Notes: generated from the letters alone by a model not told the origin. 64,000 nucleotides of DNA from Ophiobolus disseminans (GCA_010093685.1 MU006233.1:1054001-1118000), one strand, 5' to 3'; counted from the stretch's first letter, positions 47,253 through 59,745 are shown. Numbers and translations are program-made.

Positions 47253-49094
47253 ACTTGCTGTGAGCTGCAGTATTCGACTGGTGTAATGGCGCGATCAGTT
47301 GATGTCGAGAGGTTGGATGTAGCTAAGCAAGATTGCTGGGTGAGGGCTAAGTATGTTGTGAGGTCTCGATTACATGCGGCGAAGTCGTGCTGCATAGTGA
47401 ATGATTGATGTACCTTGCGCGCCCGCTTGTCCACCTCACCAGTCCAGTGTAACGACTAGTGTCGTGAAGTTCGAGTGAAAGATACATTTTTCTTTGTGCA
47501 AAGACGGTCGACGGCCCATAGCTAGTTTGTCGCTAAGTGGTTCATTTTCGTCGATTAGAAAACGGTCCCATAGTATTTCCCTTGATTGAGGTCGATATAG
47601 GAAAATGAGAGTTCGCACATTAGTGGTATTGCAGGTTATGACGCAGGTGAGGCTTTGATCATTTTGAGGTTCCGTGTAAGATGGGTGAATTATGGAGTGA
47701 GCAGTTCAGGCGTTCGGGATGTTTCAGAAGGCGACGACTCGTTCGAACAGGTGAACGGTCAACCTCTTGGCCCGTGCGATATCGCTTCGGAACAGCCTCC
47801 GACCCACACCTACCAGGTGGACACCGAACGGGACGCAATATCCAGCGATCCACGTCCCATCAGTGGTGCATGCTCGAACCCTCTATCTTCCTGGACTTTG
47901 GGTTATTGATTGAACGCCTTCTAGGCTGCGAAACCGCACAATCCACAAAGAATGGGCACCAGGCCAGCAATCGTACCGTTCAAATCGTCTCGTCTTCACG
48001 ACAATAGGTCCAGCGGAGAGACTTCCATCCCCCCTGCATTTGGCAGCAGCAGCCAACGCAAAGATAATGCGGTCCGCAAAACGTCCATTTAGCCGTTTCC
48101 ACGCCCTCATCAAATCAGCCAGCCACAAATTCGCTACACCTGGTGTCGCCGCTGTCAAGGGACGCCGCATCCAACCTCCACCCGAGTCTTCTTATCTCCA
48201 CCTCTCCAACCGAAGGATTGGGCTCAGTCAGTCTGCGTCGTTATTTCTTTTCGCACAAGAGGATGGGCCCTCTGTTCTACTGCTATTGCTGGCCATAATC
48301 TGATCTCACGATGTGAACATGCAGGCTATCTTTTATTCTTGACAATCTAGGACTGTGTTATTTTCATCAAGGAGATAACTTTAGTTGCTTCCCCTACCAA
48401 GTATTGCGAACTATGGTACGCTTCTATTCTATGACGTTTTGCGCAACGATGGTGCGCATCATTACTAATGCACAGATACTATGGTTCGCGATGCTTGGTG
48501 AACCGACGCAATCGTAAATTAGTCTCTTTGGAGACGAACTATGCAGTACTATACCTTGGAAGTAGTCACGAATACAGGATAGCCCGCATGCTCACATCGT
48601 AAGATCAGATCCGGCTGGAACAGACCTAGTAGTAGTAGCAGCGGGGAGATCTTTGATCCTTCCCTTTCAACCAGGTCCCGTCTCGACTTGGGGCCCATGC
48701 ATGCATGTTCGTTACCGGATATCGACCCACAATTTATCGCAAGACAATTGAACCGTAGGGCGAACCATCAATATCTAGCCAGGATCTTATTGGATCTTTG
48801 GTACGCTATCGATGTCGGAACGGCGTGGCTTGCCTTTTCCTTTGTCTTCTGCACGTCTGGCTAATGGACGAAGCTTGAGGACGCCACCCCGCCCAACCGG
48901 CCAATCTGATATTCGAACCCGACAATCATCATTTCCTGTCCGCGTACCGTTACCATGTTCAACCCGTGCATGCAAGCCCGTGGGGTCGGATCCCGCGTAG
49001 CCCTGATGGTATTTGGAAAGCAACCCTTGTTGATATATCCTGCAGAGAGCTACATTTCTGTAATTTTCTTCTCTTGAAATATCTTACACCCACG
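47253..49094. other. Long gene-poor stretch
   Basis: No gene can be supported. Frames of 60-108 codons at 47655-48303 overlap and lack protein-like features. The part from about 48300 to 48700 is AT-rich. The last 100 bp lead into the rhodopsin-like gene. Confidence 0.45.
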
Positions 49095-50333
49095 ATGTCA
49101 GGTCAATTCGTCGATTTCGGAGGCGTTCGCGTTGATATTAGCCAATTTGACTTCGCTGACTCCTCGTCAAGAGTCGCAACCGTCCGGACAACGAGCATAA
49201 CATTGATCATCTTAGTAGCATTAGTAGTAAGCCTGCGGTTGTTTGCGAGAGCCAAATTTGTTGGTAGGATCTTCGTTGATGATGGTAAGTTCGATCGGAA
49301 GTCCATGGCGTATGTGCTGACCAACACAACAGTTCTCATTGCGCTCGCCGCTCTTTGTACGTTGGCTCTTGCGTCTACGTGTATTGCAGGTATGTACGCA
49401 TCCTATCGGTAATATTTTAGACTTACACTGAAGACAGCTACTCACAAGGGCCTGGGGACTCACATATGGCAATTTCCCCTGGACACAATATTCCAGTCTG
49501 TGAAAAGCTGCATACTGGTGAGCATGAAAGCTCAGACTGCGCAACCACGATTAATACTTCCCAGCATCTTTTTATATGTCAGATCCTCTACGCTTTCGCC
49601 ATTGCTCTGACAAAGCTTGCTATCATCTCGTCCTATCTCCGCTTCATCGATGCATCCACCTTCCGGCTCGTCATGTACGTAACACTGTTTGTGACTGCTA
49701 GCATATGGATATGCACCGTTTTCGTTTCCGTCTTTCAGTGCCGACCGATATCTGGTGCATGGGATTACACCGTACAAGAGTCTTGCATTGACTACATCGC
49801 CTACTTATACGCGAGTTCAGCTATCAATGTTCTGACCGACATTGTTCTCTATGCTCTCCCAATTCCGCATCTCTGGCGACTCAGTAAGTCCTTGGCCCGA
49901 TCACATCGAACTTATACTGACTTCCTTGTCCAATTTAGATATGCCACTCAAGCAGCGTGTAATTCTGTGCGTCCTGTTTGCAGGTGGTGCAGGTGCTTGT
50001 GTAGCGGGAGTCGCGCGCATCGCTTACTTGCATACCTTACGAGTCCCGGATGTTCCCTTCCAAAGCGTTCCCAGCCTCAACCTCTCGGTCATCGAATGCA
50101 GTCTCGGTATAATCTGCGTTAGCATTCCGGCTCTTCGTCCTCTAGTTGCGCGATTGTTTCCGCGAAGCCCACGAACAAATCGGACGTCGTCCACGAACAT
50201 CAAGTCAGCGAGATCTCAAAATATACCACTGGATAGTGTCTCAGCAGACGCGAAGGCCAGTATCTCCCAATCAGACCACGGATCCGATATGCTACCATTT
50301 GCGCATTCTCCATCGATCGGGCGTGCACTATGA
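49095..50333 (+). CDS. Rhodopsin-like (SAT4-type) integral membrane protein
   Basis: Member of the large fungal seven-helix family (rhodopsin domain, SAT4-like). Roles are mostly unknown, and some are pathogenicity-related receptors. Five exons (49095-49284, 49333-49389, 49438-49517, 49565-49883, 49939-50333) separated by 47- to 55-bp introns give 346 residues. Seven hydrophobic segments are visible from residue about 35 to 250. Family blocks include KGLGTHIWQFP, IAYLYASSAINVLTDIVLYALPIPHLWRL and MPLKQRVILCVLFAGGAGAC, followed by SVIECSLGIICVSIPALRPL. The C-terminal tail is Ser-rich and cytoplasmic. No CFEM domain precedes it. Confidence 0.92.
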
Positions 50334-51164
50334 TCACAGGCCTCTGCGATCACACTGGAAGTTGAAGAGAGGACTTCCTAACCGAGGACGTCTCCTCTTG
50401 GTCTTTCGTCCGTCCACGACAATGCGCCGTGCTGAACAAAGCTTGGATCTGACAGCCTATATTAGTGAAACTCTTTCCCTTGATTTAAGAGGCGCAGTAC
50501 TCTTGTCGATCTTGCATATTCGCTTGATGTTGGACTGCCATACCCGATAATCCGCGCACTCAATGCCACTACAGTCTCCGCGACCACACAACACTCCCCT
50601 CTGGGCTTTATCTGTCATGGGATTAGCATTCTCAGCTAAGATCGCAGGCTCAGTAGCCTAAAACATCTAAGGTTCTTGGCCCACACCATACTCAAGGAAC
50701 GGAACGCATATCACAAACATCAACATAGCCATGCTCGCAGCATCTTGCGGTATCAAGCTACGCTTGGACAATGGTTCATGAGCAAATTCGGGCAATGCTT
50801 ATTCTCTTGTGCGGCCGCTGTCGCCAAGAAGGGTAAGATAGACGCCACTCATCTCGCGGCAGTCTGTCATTGGCGGAACGCCGCCTGACGTCATCACATT
50901 TTGCGGTAGCCTTCAATCAAGGCTGTGTAGATGATCTTACCGTCCGTCAGCGGCAGTGCACGCCTGTCACCAATGGTAATGAAATCATGATTCACCGCTC
51001 GTGTTGGGAACAGTATATGAAGGTTAACACTACCCCAGGCTTCTTGATGTTCTCCATCCAAACCACAACTGTTTCAAACACAAACATATCAATACACGAC
51101 TTTCGCAACTTCTCTTGTCGCTTCTTCAACGCCTCCACCCAAACCTCAACACCAATTACACAAC
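50334..51164. other. Intergenic, no gene seen
   Basis: 3' flank of the membrane-protein gene and a long 5' region of the small secreted-protein gene. Short frames only. Confidence 0.5.
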
Positions 51165-51440
51165 ATGAAGGTCGCAGCAGCAACAACACTTCTCTTCGCA
51201 GCTCTCGCTCTTGCATCACCCGCGCCAGTCGCTCAACCCAACGCCATCGCACACCCCGCCGAAATCCTCGCTGCACGCGACCCTTCGCCCTCCCTGCAAG
51301 AGCGCGCAAAGAAGCCCAAGCCAAACTCCGGCGGCAACGACTCAAACTCAACCGGCGCTGCAGATACATTGACAGCGAATCGCGTACTCCAACTCGGCGC
51401 CCTTAGCCTTGGCGTGATGGAGATTGTCAGACTCTGGTAG
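51165..51440 (+). CDS. Small secreted protein, 91 residues
   Basis: Single-exon frame from ATG 51165. MKVAAATTLLFAALALASPAPV is a clear signal peptide with an AxA-like cleavage region. The mature part is Pro/Ala/Asn/Ser-rich, has no cysteine, and ends in a hydrophobic stretch (VLQLGALSLGVMEIVRLW). That ending could be a short GPI-attachment-like tail or a membrane helix, but it lacks an obvious omega site. A KKPKP run lies in the middle (dibasic, possible Kex2-type processing). The CA-rich leader before the ATG is typical of expressed fungal genes. No family recognised. Confidence 0.75.
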   Translation: MKVAAATTLLFAALALASPAPVAQPNAIAHPAEILAARDPSPSLQERAKKPKPNSGGNDSNSTGAADTLTANRVLQLGALSLGVMEIVRLW

Positions 51441-52458
51441 AAAACGCGGGCGCTGTTAGCGCAATGTGGGGAATCCGGACCCGCAGATGACGAACGGGAC
51501 TGGACGCGACACGACCTTCTAATGCGTTTCTTCTGTACATTATGTTTTTTGCGCACTATACCACCTTGTTGTTATCAAATGTACAATAATTATCAGAACA
51601 CAAATGTTGCTTCACTATGATGCGTTATTGGCTACGTCATTCTTGTGTCACGCTCGTGACAAGTTTTTCACGATCGATGTGCATGGACACGCGACTTTTC
51701 GGTGTCCATCATGTTAGATGTCTTCTGACTACGACTTTGTGGCGTGATTTTTAATGTAACCACAACGGACGCTATAGTGCATAGCCACCATACTGCCTCG
51801 TGGCGATACGTTGACTTTTCTTGCCTTGGCTATTTCTTTTTCTTAATTAGGGAATGATGGTGCCAAATCTTTGCACAGCCACAAGCAGGGCTTTCGAAGT
51901 CTAGTAGCATTTTGGGTATGCGCAGTTGATTTGTTGGTCGAGTTCCAGCTTATGAATCTCTGGAGTGTGTCAATTTGCTTACTGTACCGTGGAGATGTCT
52001 TGAGAGTCTATTAGCTAAACAATTAAGATTGTAAGGTCATGAATAGCAATTAGTGTATACATGGTATTCCGGCTGTGGTAACTTTGACCTGACGACAATG
52101 TAGTAGCGCGCTAGATCGGACTACCCAGGACATCTTGCTGTTGACAAACATTAAGTGATTGGGGGTATGAGTTCAGATTTTTGCAGCTCCTGAAGTGGAT
52201 CCGGCAAGTGCCAGACTTGATAAAACAACATTACAGGGCAGAAATCAAAGGGGGTCATGAGTTATGCAGACTGATCGATTATATCAACTACTCTTAAAAC
52301 AACTTTCGCGACAAACAAAAAGATGTACAATGTCCAGTTTTCCTTTCCAACACCAGTGCCAATATTGTTACAAGTGAACCATCGTCCTCCATGCTAGTGC
52401 GCAATGACTATCATTGCCGCCAAGACAAAGTGATGATTGTAAATGTTGATAAGAGCGC
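51441..52458. other. AT-rich intergenic region
   Basis: About 1 kb between convergent genes with no supportable frame and no repeat recognised. Confidence 0.55.
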
Positions 52459-52792
52459 TTAAGCGGGAGCGGTAGGGTTAACATCGGAGCAGATGAGAGC
52501 CTGGCCGAGGATGGGGATCAAGCAGCATTTGGCTTGCTGACCTGCAACAGAGCAGGTCTCGATGAACTCGTTGGTGGTAGCGGGAGTGATGGAAGCTGAA
52601 TGGAGGTAATTAGACATGATACTGCAATGCTGAGTGGAAAAACTTACGAGCAGCGCAGTCCAAGTCAGCGAGATCTAGGACGTCGGTTGCGCAGCAAAGG
52701 GGAGTTCCCGAGGAGCAAAGGCCGGCTTGACGCTGCTCAAGAGGGGCAGCAAAGGCCGCAACAGCGAAAGCGAGAACGGTGGTGAAGAGCAT
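52459..52792 (-). CDS. Class II hydrophobin
   Basis: Hydrophobins coat aerial hyphae and spores and assemble at air-water interfaces. Two exons (52648-52792, 52459-52595) with a 52-bp intron encode 93 residues. MLFTTVLAFAVAAFAAPLEQRQ is a signal peptide with a dibasic-like QR processing region. Eight cysteines follow in the class II order: C, CC (LCC), C, C, CC (KCC), C. There are 11 residues between the first pair and the fourth Cys, 16 to the fifth, 8 to the second pair and 10 to the last. These spacings match the class II pattern (cerato-ulmin family). An intron inside the coding region near the fourth Cys is common in this family. Transcription is divergent from the long empty region to its right. 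Confidence 0.95.
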
Positions 52793-55001
52793 GTTGATGG
52801 TTTGGTGGTGGTGGTTTGGTGGTGGTGGTTGGGTGGAGTGATTGTTTGTTGGTAGTTGTAGATGAAAGCTGATGTTGTGATGTGATGCTCAATTGTCCGT
52901 CGTGTCTGCTGCTCTCTTTATACTTCAGCAGGCCCAACTACCCAGGGGTGATACCCTCTTGGAAGAACTTGTTTCTGGCCAGGACATGGCCATCGTCGTC
53001 ATGAACGGACTATGCGAGGACTAGGATCTGCAACATTGTACAGCCATTGAGCATGTTCGCACCTGGGTTGAGCCAACGGCCCTTGTAAATTTCAGCCACA
53101 TTATCCTCAAGGCGAGTACCCTTCCGGACGAAGTGACGTCGATCTAGATATTTCATCTTCAATGCTCCCAAGCTAGCGGCGTCACTGGCCACAAAACAGA
53201 GCAGAGAGGCGTTAGGTCCGATGATCCTGAAACGTGCACGGCAGGAGTTGCCGTTGCATTGAGATGTCAATAGATCTTTGATGATCGAAAGCGGAGCAAG
53301 GTCTCTTCAGGGCAGTGATGTGATGGTGGAGTAGCAGGGACTTCAACCACTCCAGGAACCGCTCGGCTGCTCGCACTCATCCGCGCGATGAGGCGTGCAT
53401 ATGGTCCGCACCCTTGTCTGCACTGACATTTCCATAGAGCCGCTCGATCAGGTTATTCCAGAAATCTTGGAAGCTGCAATGTGCCAGTGCAGCAGCGGTG
53501 AGTTTTCTGAGGCAGTGACGTCGAATCAGACTGGAGTAGAGATTAATGGCACACTTCCTCAAGGTTGCGCATGAAGCTCATCTCCGTGAGCGAACAGCCC
53601 TGAGCAACGAACCATGGCCTGATTCAGCAGGCCGAGCTAATACTTGAACTAAATCAAGTCCCGTTCAAGCTAGGCTTCTGGGCAACGGGGATACATTCGC
53701 CCCATCATCCAGGAACAGGCTAGGAAGAGGCAAAAATCTTGCGTTGCTCAACGATTGTTCCGCCAGGTACCTGACACCATTTGATTCTTTCTTTAGAACG
53801 CATATCGCAACTGCGGCGATGCGATAGCTTCAAGTGGCGAAGATATGTCAATGTGCCGCTGAACCATGTGGACAACGTTGATAGGGGTGTCGATCGCACA
53901 TCACCAGAAACGTGGGGCTAGGGGTTGACAGGGCGTTGGAACGAATGAAACTCCATACATCCGTTCTAGGGAAGGTTCGGGTGATCGGCAGAATTGACAG
54001 CAACCGGTAGCGGGTGATATAGCACCAGGGTAAGCCTTATAGATACGTATGTACATACTTAAGGTTGGTCGAAGAGATTCAATTCGATCGGAATACAACC
54101 CTGCTTTCCCATGTGCTATTGTAATAATTGCGGTGACAGTGGCGGGAGAGACAGAAAACTTATGCAAAGTACCCGCGGTTCTTTCCAGGCAGATAGAGAG
54201 GGGTAAAAGACACGATGCACGGTTGGTGTGGAGGAGGAACGTTGCGGCCCACGGCCGTTGAGCCTTGTTAACCGCTTTGCTCCGCTCACCGCGCCTTCCC
54301 CTATTCAGCTTGCCCACCCGCTCGCTTAGGCTAGATCGACGTCACACAGCAGGCAATGCAGGTTCACCCCTTGCGCATTGCGTCCATTTGCCATAGCCGA
54401 TTTACATCATAATCATCTCTTCGATCCAATGAAAGTATTGTGGCTTGCCTGTCTATTTCGACAAGGCGCAAGCAACCTTGAAATCTTCTACCCGAGGGCG
54501 CCATCCCGGGCGGCGAGGCGCCGGACCTTGCAAGCTCATGGAAGCGACGAGCCGGATGAATGCATCTTTGAAACTTCACCTCAGTCAGAAAAAGGTTCTT
54601 GCAAAGTGACATCATTGTCACATCCCTCGCCTGCGTGTAACGGAACTTTAGATTGTGCTGCGCCTCTTAAAGTTGCAACGTGAACAGATTCTGTTCAAGG
54701 TTTGTGCCAGCCTTTTCAGGTGTCAAGAATGCGAAGCATTCTACCAGTACTAGGCCGATAAACGCGATTTCAATACCAACAACTAATGTGCACACTCAAT
54801 AAGGTGGATTGGGATAATCAATTATCGGATTGAAGTATCAAATATGCATAAACAGTGGTATCGAAATGCAACAGATATAAACAAACGCCTTGCAATGCTG
54901 CACCGCCCATGCCATACCAGGCTACGCCATGTTATCCGAATAGAACCACTTTTGTTCGCATCATAGACTGTAAGTAAATGTCTATGTCTCCCACGCTACG
55001 C
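52793..55001. other. Long gene-poor stretch
   Basis: The first 150 bp are the hydrophobin promoter with GGT/GGTGG repeats (52798-52840). Minus-strand frames at about 53380-53560 (KLTAAALAHCSFQDFWNNL) and 53010-53270 have protein-like composition and may be remnants of a decayed gene, but they have no start and no join. The rest, to the 3' end of the permease gene, shows no gene. The 54750-54960 part is AT-rich. Confidence 0.4.
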
Positions 55002-56624
55002 TTAGAAGATCTTGTTCATCATGTTCTTCCACCCACTGCGAGGGCTCTCCTCCCAGGTTTCCGCGAGTTCATCTTCGAATTTGCCGGTCAAAAGATCTAC
55101 TTCAGCCGGTCTGATGAACTTGCTTTTGGTGACGAGCTTGTGTCCGACGTATAGAACAGTGAAGAGGATCAAACTAATATAGCTGATGAAGAAGTCCTGG
55201 GTATTCCATGGCACGAATGCGATGAAGCCCTGCGTTATTGTGATTATGCTGCAGAACGTCAGGCCATAGATGGCGAGTGCGGATCCACCCCAGCTCTTGT
55301 AAGGTAGGGTGTCGCGATCCATATTCTGAGCCTTGAGTGCCCGCATGAAGCACACGTGGCAAATGCAGATACAGGCCCATGCAATAAAGCCAGCAACAGA
55401 TATGATGTTCAGCAGCCAGTTGAATGCCTCGCCACCGTTAGAGGACAAATTCATATAGGCAAGAAGGCCCATAGCCCCCGTAATTGCGGTGGCGAAGTAG
55501 GGAACACCGCGCTTAGTGGTACGCTTGAGGAAGGCTGGTCCGCAGTTTTGCTCGGCAAGACCGACAAGGACACGGCTACCAGAGTAGACGTTTGAACTCG
55601 CGGCGGAGAGAACAACCGTAAGGAGAATAGCGTTCATGATATCAGGAAGAGCACTAACACCTGCTAGCTGGATAGCAATGACGATAGGGCTAGAGCCAGC
55701 GTTCGTGTCGCCGATCGCGATTCGTTCGTTGTCGTATGGAACGAGGATTCCGATGAAGAAGATGGTGAAGACGAAAAGCGTGAAGATGCTCCAGAATGTA
55801 CGTCGAATAGCTTGAGGCATCGTTTTACGCGGATTGGCGGACTCTCCTGCACCAATGGCGCAAAGCTCAGTTCCTTGATATGCGAAACCAGCTTGGATCA
55901 GAACTGCCCAAAATCCGACAAACTTTGCGACCGGGCCCTCGGCGAGGTAGGGAGCAAATGCACCAGGCTCGTTCCAGTACTTGAAGCCGATATATCCTTG
56001 GTTCCCGACACCAGCGTTCATGCATATGGCGAAGATCCAGAATCCGACAAGAGCAACAACCTTGATGGACGCGAACCAGAACTCAAATTCGCCGAAGAGA
56101 TCGACGGGCAAAAAGTTAACCGCAGTGATTGGAACCCAGAAGATAGTGATGAAGATGCCGATACTGAGGTCTGAGTTCCACCATTGAACGATCAATCCAG
56201 CCGCGGTAAGCTCGAGGGCATAGGTGATGGACCAGGAAAACCAGTAGATCCAACCCATAGAGAAGCCAAGACTGGGGTCGACGAATCGCGCAGCGTATTG
56301 AGTGAACGCTCCAGAGACGGGAAGGTAAGTGGCCATTTCAGCCAGAGAGAGCATGACAGAATATACAAGTGAGCCGACGAAGATGTAGGCGAGAAGAGCA
56401 CCGGCAGGGCCCGCGGTTGCGATCGAGGTTCCGCTGGCGATGAAGACACCAGTGCCAACAGTTCCACCGATCGCAACAAATTGCAAGTGTCTGCTAGAGA
56501 GGTTCCTCTTTAAGCCTTCCCCTGTAGCAGCGGTCTGCTTTTCGACATCGCTTGATGAATGAGGCACCGATTTTTCGGAGTTGCGATCGCCCTTGGGCAG
56601 GACACCCTCTGCCGCAGTAGCCAT
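55002..56624 (-). CDS. Amino-acid permease (APC superfamily, fungal YAT type)
   Basis: Proton-coupled amino-acid importer of the plasma membrane, by family. Uninterrupted frame of 540 residues from ATG 56624. After a polar, Ser/Lys-rich N-terminus, twelve hydrophobic helices are visible. The first carries the substrate-binding signature GGTVGTGVFIASG. The family blocks MATYLPVSGAFTQYAARFV, FAYQGTELCAIGAGESANPRK and YSGSRVLVGLAEQ are present. The acidic/aromatic C-terminus is normal. Absence of introns is unusual next to its intron-rich neighbours but common for some permeases. Substrate cannot be told from sequence. Regulation by nitrogen supply is likely from family knowledge, but no motif was examined. 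Confidence 0.95.
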   Translation of the reverse strand: MATAAEGVLPKGDRNSEKSVPHSSSDVEKQTAATGEGLKRNLSSRHLQFVAIGGTVGTGVFIASGTSIATAGPAGALLAYIFVGSLVYSVMLSLAEMATYLPVSGAFTQYAARFVDPSLGFSMGWIYWFSWSITYALELTAAGLIVQWWNSDLSIGIFITIFWVPITAVNFLPVDLFGEFEFWFASIKVVALVGFWIFAICMNAGVGNQGYIGFKYWNEPGAFAPYLAEGPVAKFVGFWAVLIQAGFAYQGTELCAIGAGESANPRKTMPQAIRRTFWSIFTLFVFTIFFIGILVPYDNERIAIGDTNAGSSPIVIAIQLAGVSALPDIMNAILLTVVLSAASSNVYSGSRVLVGLAEQNCGPAFLKRTTKRGVPYFATAITGAMGLLAYMNLSSNGGEAFNWLLNIISVAGFIAWACICICHVCFMRALKAQNMDRDTLPYKSWGGSALAIYGLTFCSIITITQGFIAFVPWNTQDFFISYISLILFTVLYVGHKLVTKSKFIRPAEVDLLTGKFEDELAETWEESPRSGWKNMMNKIF

Positions 56625-58252
56625 TTCGATGAGGGATTGAACAAGGCCGATGAATGAATCGTGGTTATTGACAGATGGAATGGATGTCGGGCATACTTCG
56701 ACCAGAGCATCAGGGGTATTTCAATGTCAGGTGGAGTCATTTTTTCACGACTCCCTAATCAGCCATCGCGAAAATCTACGCTCTCGATAGCTCATGGACC
56801 ATACAAATTTTCATCGCGGTCCACATGAACGGGCAACATTTCGAAGTTTGCCGAGGGGCCGCTGATAGTTGACGTGATGATAGGGTGACGCAGAAATTTT
56901 AGCGGCTAGGTGCGGGTCCTTGCCGCCCGTTCTCGTCGTCCTTCAAGCGACGGCAAAGCGCGATGCAACGCGGTAGCAAGGTGTCATCAGGTCGCTTCAA
57001 ACTGCCGTTAAGGTGCAGAAATTTCGCCTTAGCAGCAACGATTTTGGGTATGACGGTGGCGGCTGACGATGGAAGGGGTATCGCGTGGGGATCGGTCCTT
57101 CTCCGGCCGAGGGAATAAGAATCTTTAGGATTGTGCCAAGCCTCCTTCATCCCAAAACCCACCCTCTCGTTCAGTCGCCACTCGGTTACAGCCGACAATG
57201 AACTTTTCCACCACATTTCTTTATGCGTAATCGCTGATATCTCTCCCATCACATTTCTGCCCCTGCCTACTTCGACGATGGCACAGCGACCACAATCGCA
57301 ACATGCGAACAGCGGTGAATTCCGGACGACACCAACGACACGACCAGGCTCCTGCCAATATCATAATTCCGGGACAACTGAGGCCCGCGAGAAACATCGT
57401 AACATGAAGTCCGCAAGAAGATAGCGATCATCACCTATACATCCACGAGACGTACGCGCTTCTTGACGTAACAATCTGGTCCCGAGCCCAGTCTCGATGG
57501 GAAAACTGCTTTTCGATTGAGAGTAGATTCACCTGTGACACTCTCACTACTCTTTAGAGTCGGTTGGGGCCATGTCTTGGATATGCCGCGACTGACAAGA
57601 TATGAAACAACCGTGTCGCAGGTGCATGAAGCAAGCAGACAAAGGCGGAGCGCAATGCGGTTGGAGTTGACATCTGGTTGACTTGGATCTTCATCATATA
57701 AAGTCACGTTTAGTCAGCTGTCTATGGTTGCACAGGCTAAACTCGGTATATCTTAGCCTTACGTTGGCCCAGAACACGTAATAATACTACAAAATTGAGT
57801 CACATTGGCTCAAGTAAGTAACACGTAGGTAATTCCCTTCCTCTTGCGGAGATGTCTTATTCTCTTGTCCCTACACCCCGTATCCTCGTGGCCTTTACTA
57901 GTAGCGGTTACATCACGCTTCACCATTCTTTCACGACCAAGCGGTTGCTCTGGCCTTTGCCCCTTGTGTTTGTCCGACTGCTTGTTCGTTTCGCGTATCA
58001 TTTCTTTTCCTAGACGTCTCCCCACGGACGTCCCGTATCTCGCTCGGGTATTTCGACCATCAATGACGGAAAATATCAGGGCGGGTGATGCAAAAGTCAT
58101 TCTGAGATGCTGTGCATATTAAAGGCATTAGCCCGTTACCTGCAGGCTTACTTTCTCATGTGTTTCTGACTTGATTACATTGACCGTTTTCCAACAGCGA
58201 AAAATAAACACTAAGCAAGGCAATCTCATCCCCGTTCGACACGCAAGACGCG
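56625..58252. other. Divergent intergenic region, gene-poor
   Basis: Promoter of the permease (minus) and 5' flank of the unknown gene at 58253 (plus). Frames of 60-117 codons overlap and are not convincing. Confidence 0.45.
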
Positions 58253-59167
58253 ATGCCCTTCAGCGCCAATCCCAGACTCCACTGGACACAGCGCATAGCT
58301 CTAGTACGACACAATTTTCACTCCGCTCGCCGCACGAACGATTTCACTTTCTTCAAGTCCCTCCAAGCGCATGCTTTGATTGATGGCACTGATCATGTAG
58401 CCATTCTTCACTCCGCCCTTGGCGACGACGCAGACTCCGTTCTCTCTTCACTCGACAACCTGAACGCAGGTATCGCCTATGTTTATCAAGATGCCTTCAA
58501 AGCCGTCTACGATGGTTCAAAGTCTGCTACGCACACGACCAATCAATCACTAGCAGATCGGAAGTCTATGGTGAGAGTTGACGTGTGTCAATAACGCGAC
58601 ATGGCCGACCATGCCATTAACAAAACCGCGAACTCGGCTATAAATTTCATCCAGACGCAGCCTCTTCACTCCCAGGATGCTGTAGCGAATGCTTGGATCA
58701 CCGGAACCACCATCATCGCCGATGCAGTATCGGTCTGCCTCAAGGAAATGGATCTCCTCAAAGACAACCTCGATGACTTCATTCGCCTTGAGTATTCATG
58801 GAATTGCATCCAGTCATCTGTCGACTCTGCCATCTCTGCCTTGCGCGGCATTTTCGGCCTCATGGCTGCATCCAACATCAACATGAACACCATCAACAAC
58901 ACCGCCCCTACATCTCCGCTAGGCATCTTCGGCCGCCATCTCAGCGTCTCCTCGGCCTCAGAATCCGAGCATGGCGGCGCTATGGGAACACGTTCTCGCG
59001 CCTCTTCGACCGCTTCCGCATTCAACATGATCAAGCGCGCGTTCAGCGTCGGACAAATCCAACCGCCGCCGCTGGCGAGAATGGGCCGTGCGGGATCGCT
59101 CGCACTTCCCGTCCCGGAGGCGAATGCGCGAGGTTTCCGCGCAAGCAGAGAAGGGCAACAAATCTAG
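58253..59167 (+). CDS. Hypothetical helical protein
   Basis: Not recognised. Two exons (58253-58570, 58655-59167) joined across an 84-bp intron with a GTGAGA donor, CATTAAC branch and CAG acceptor give 276 residues. The intron is a multiple of three and contains an in-frame TAA, so without splicing the protein would stop after 113 codons. The N-terminal two thirds look alpha-helical (ILHSALGDDADSVLSSLDN, IIADAVSVCLKEMDLLKD), then a Ser/Ala/Arg-rich disordered tail. An overlapping frame beyond 59100 (AQAEKGNKSSAEDDLMQLYV) also looks protein-like, so the true 3' end may differ through another splice. It lies next to the retrotransposon. Confidence 0.6.
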
Positions 59168-59565
59168 TGCCGAGGATGATCTGATGCAGCTGTACGTCTG
59201 CGGTCTCTGCGATGGTGATGCCGCAGCTAACGTTACGTCTAGTGAGAGCCTTGATCCGCTCTACTCGCCCTCGCCCATGGCTGCCCAAATGAGTAAGATG
59301 TCTGTCCCGTTGACGGCGTCGAGGACCTTATCTGAAAATTGTTGAGAATGTGTGGGTTCAGTCCAGGTTAGTGGAAGGAAGGGCCGTGGTACCTCCGATG
59401 TAAGGGAGGCACGGCCGACTGTAACGTCCTTACGTGAAGTTGGTGTGGCCTCTTACACGTAACAACACGAAAGTCAATACAATACGTTGCAGCCACCCTA
59501 CCTTGTCCCTCTCCTTACTCGGTGATCTATAGTAGTCATACTACTAGAGGGACCTTGTTCTAATA
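59168..59565. other. Presumed 5' LTR region of the copia element
   Basis: No gene. The sequence just before the primer-binding site should be the 5' LTR. A TGTAAC at 59420 is a possible left end, giving an LTR of about 145 bp, but the 3' LTR is outside the window, so the limits cannot be proved. Confidence 0.4.
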
Positions 59566-59579
59566 GGTTATGAGCCCGG
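59566..59579 (+). promoter_or_regulatory. Primer-binding site, half-tRNA type
   Basis: GGTTATGAGCCCGG is complementary to the anticodon stem-loop of initiator methionine tRNA (anticodon CAU), the primer type used by Drosophila copia and yeast Ty5, where a tRNA fragment primes first-strand synthesis. Its place, about 385 bp before the gag start, fits. Confidence 0.75.
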
Positions 59580-59610
59580 TTGCCAAAACTGACGTCATTG
59601 TTTTGATACC

Positions 59611-59745
59611 ACCAGAGTCGCGCAGGACTCAAATTTGAGAAGGAATCAAACCTCAAGAGTCACGAAGGACTTAGCTACGATTCGCGGAAGGAATCGATCA
59701 TCGACCAGAGTCGCGCAGGACTCAGATTCAAGCAGGAATCAAACT
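59611..59745. repeat. Imperfect direct repeat in the copia leader
   Basis: Two units of about 42 bp start at 59611 and 59704 with ACCAGAGTCGCGCAGGACTC, end in AGGAATCAAAC(C/T)C, and are separated by related sequence with a GGAAGGAATC motif. This is probably a duplicated leader segment. A role in packaging or translation is possible but not shown. Confidence 0.75.

Noticed and set aside
58571..58654. In-frame TAA as a pseudogene lesion in the 58253 gene
   Set aside because: A canonical intron with a strong donor, branch site and acceptor covers it exactly and keeps the frame.
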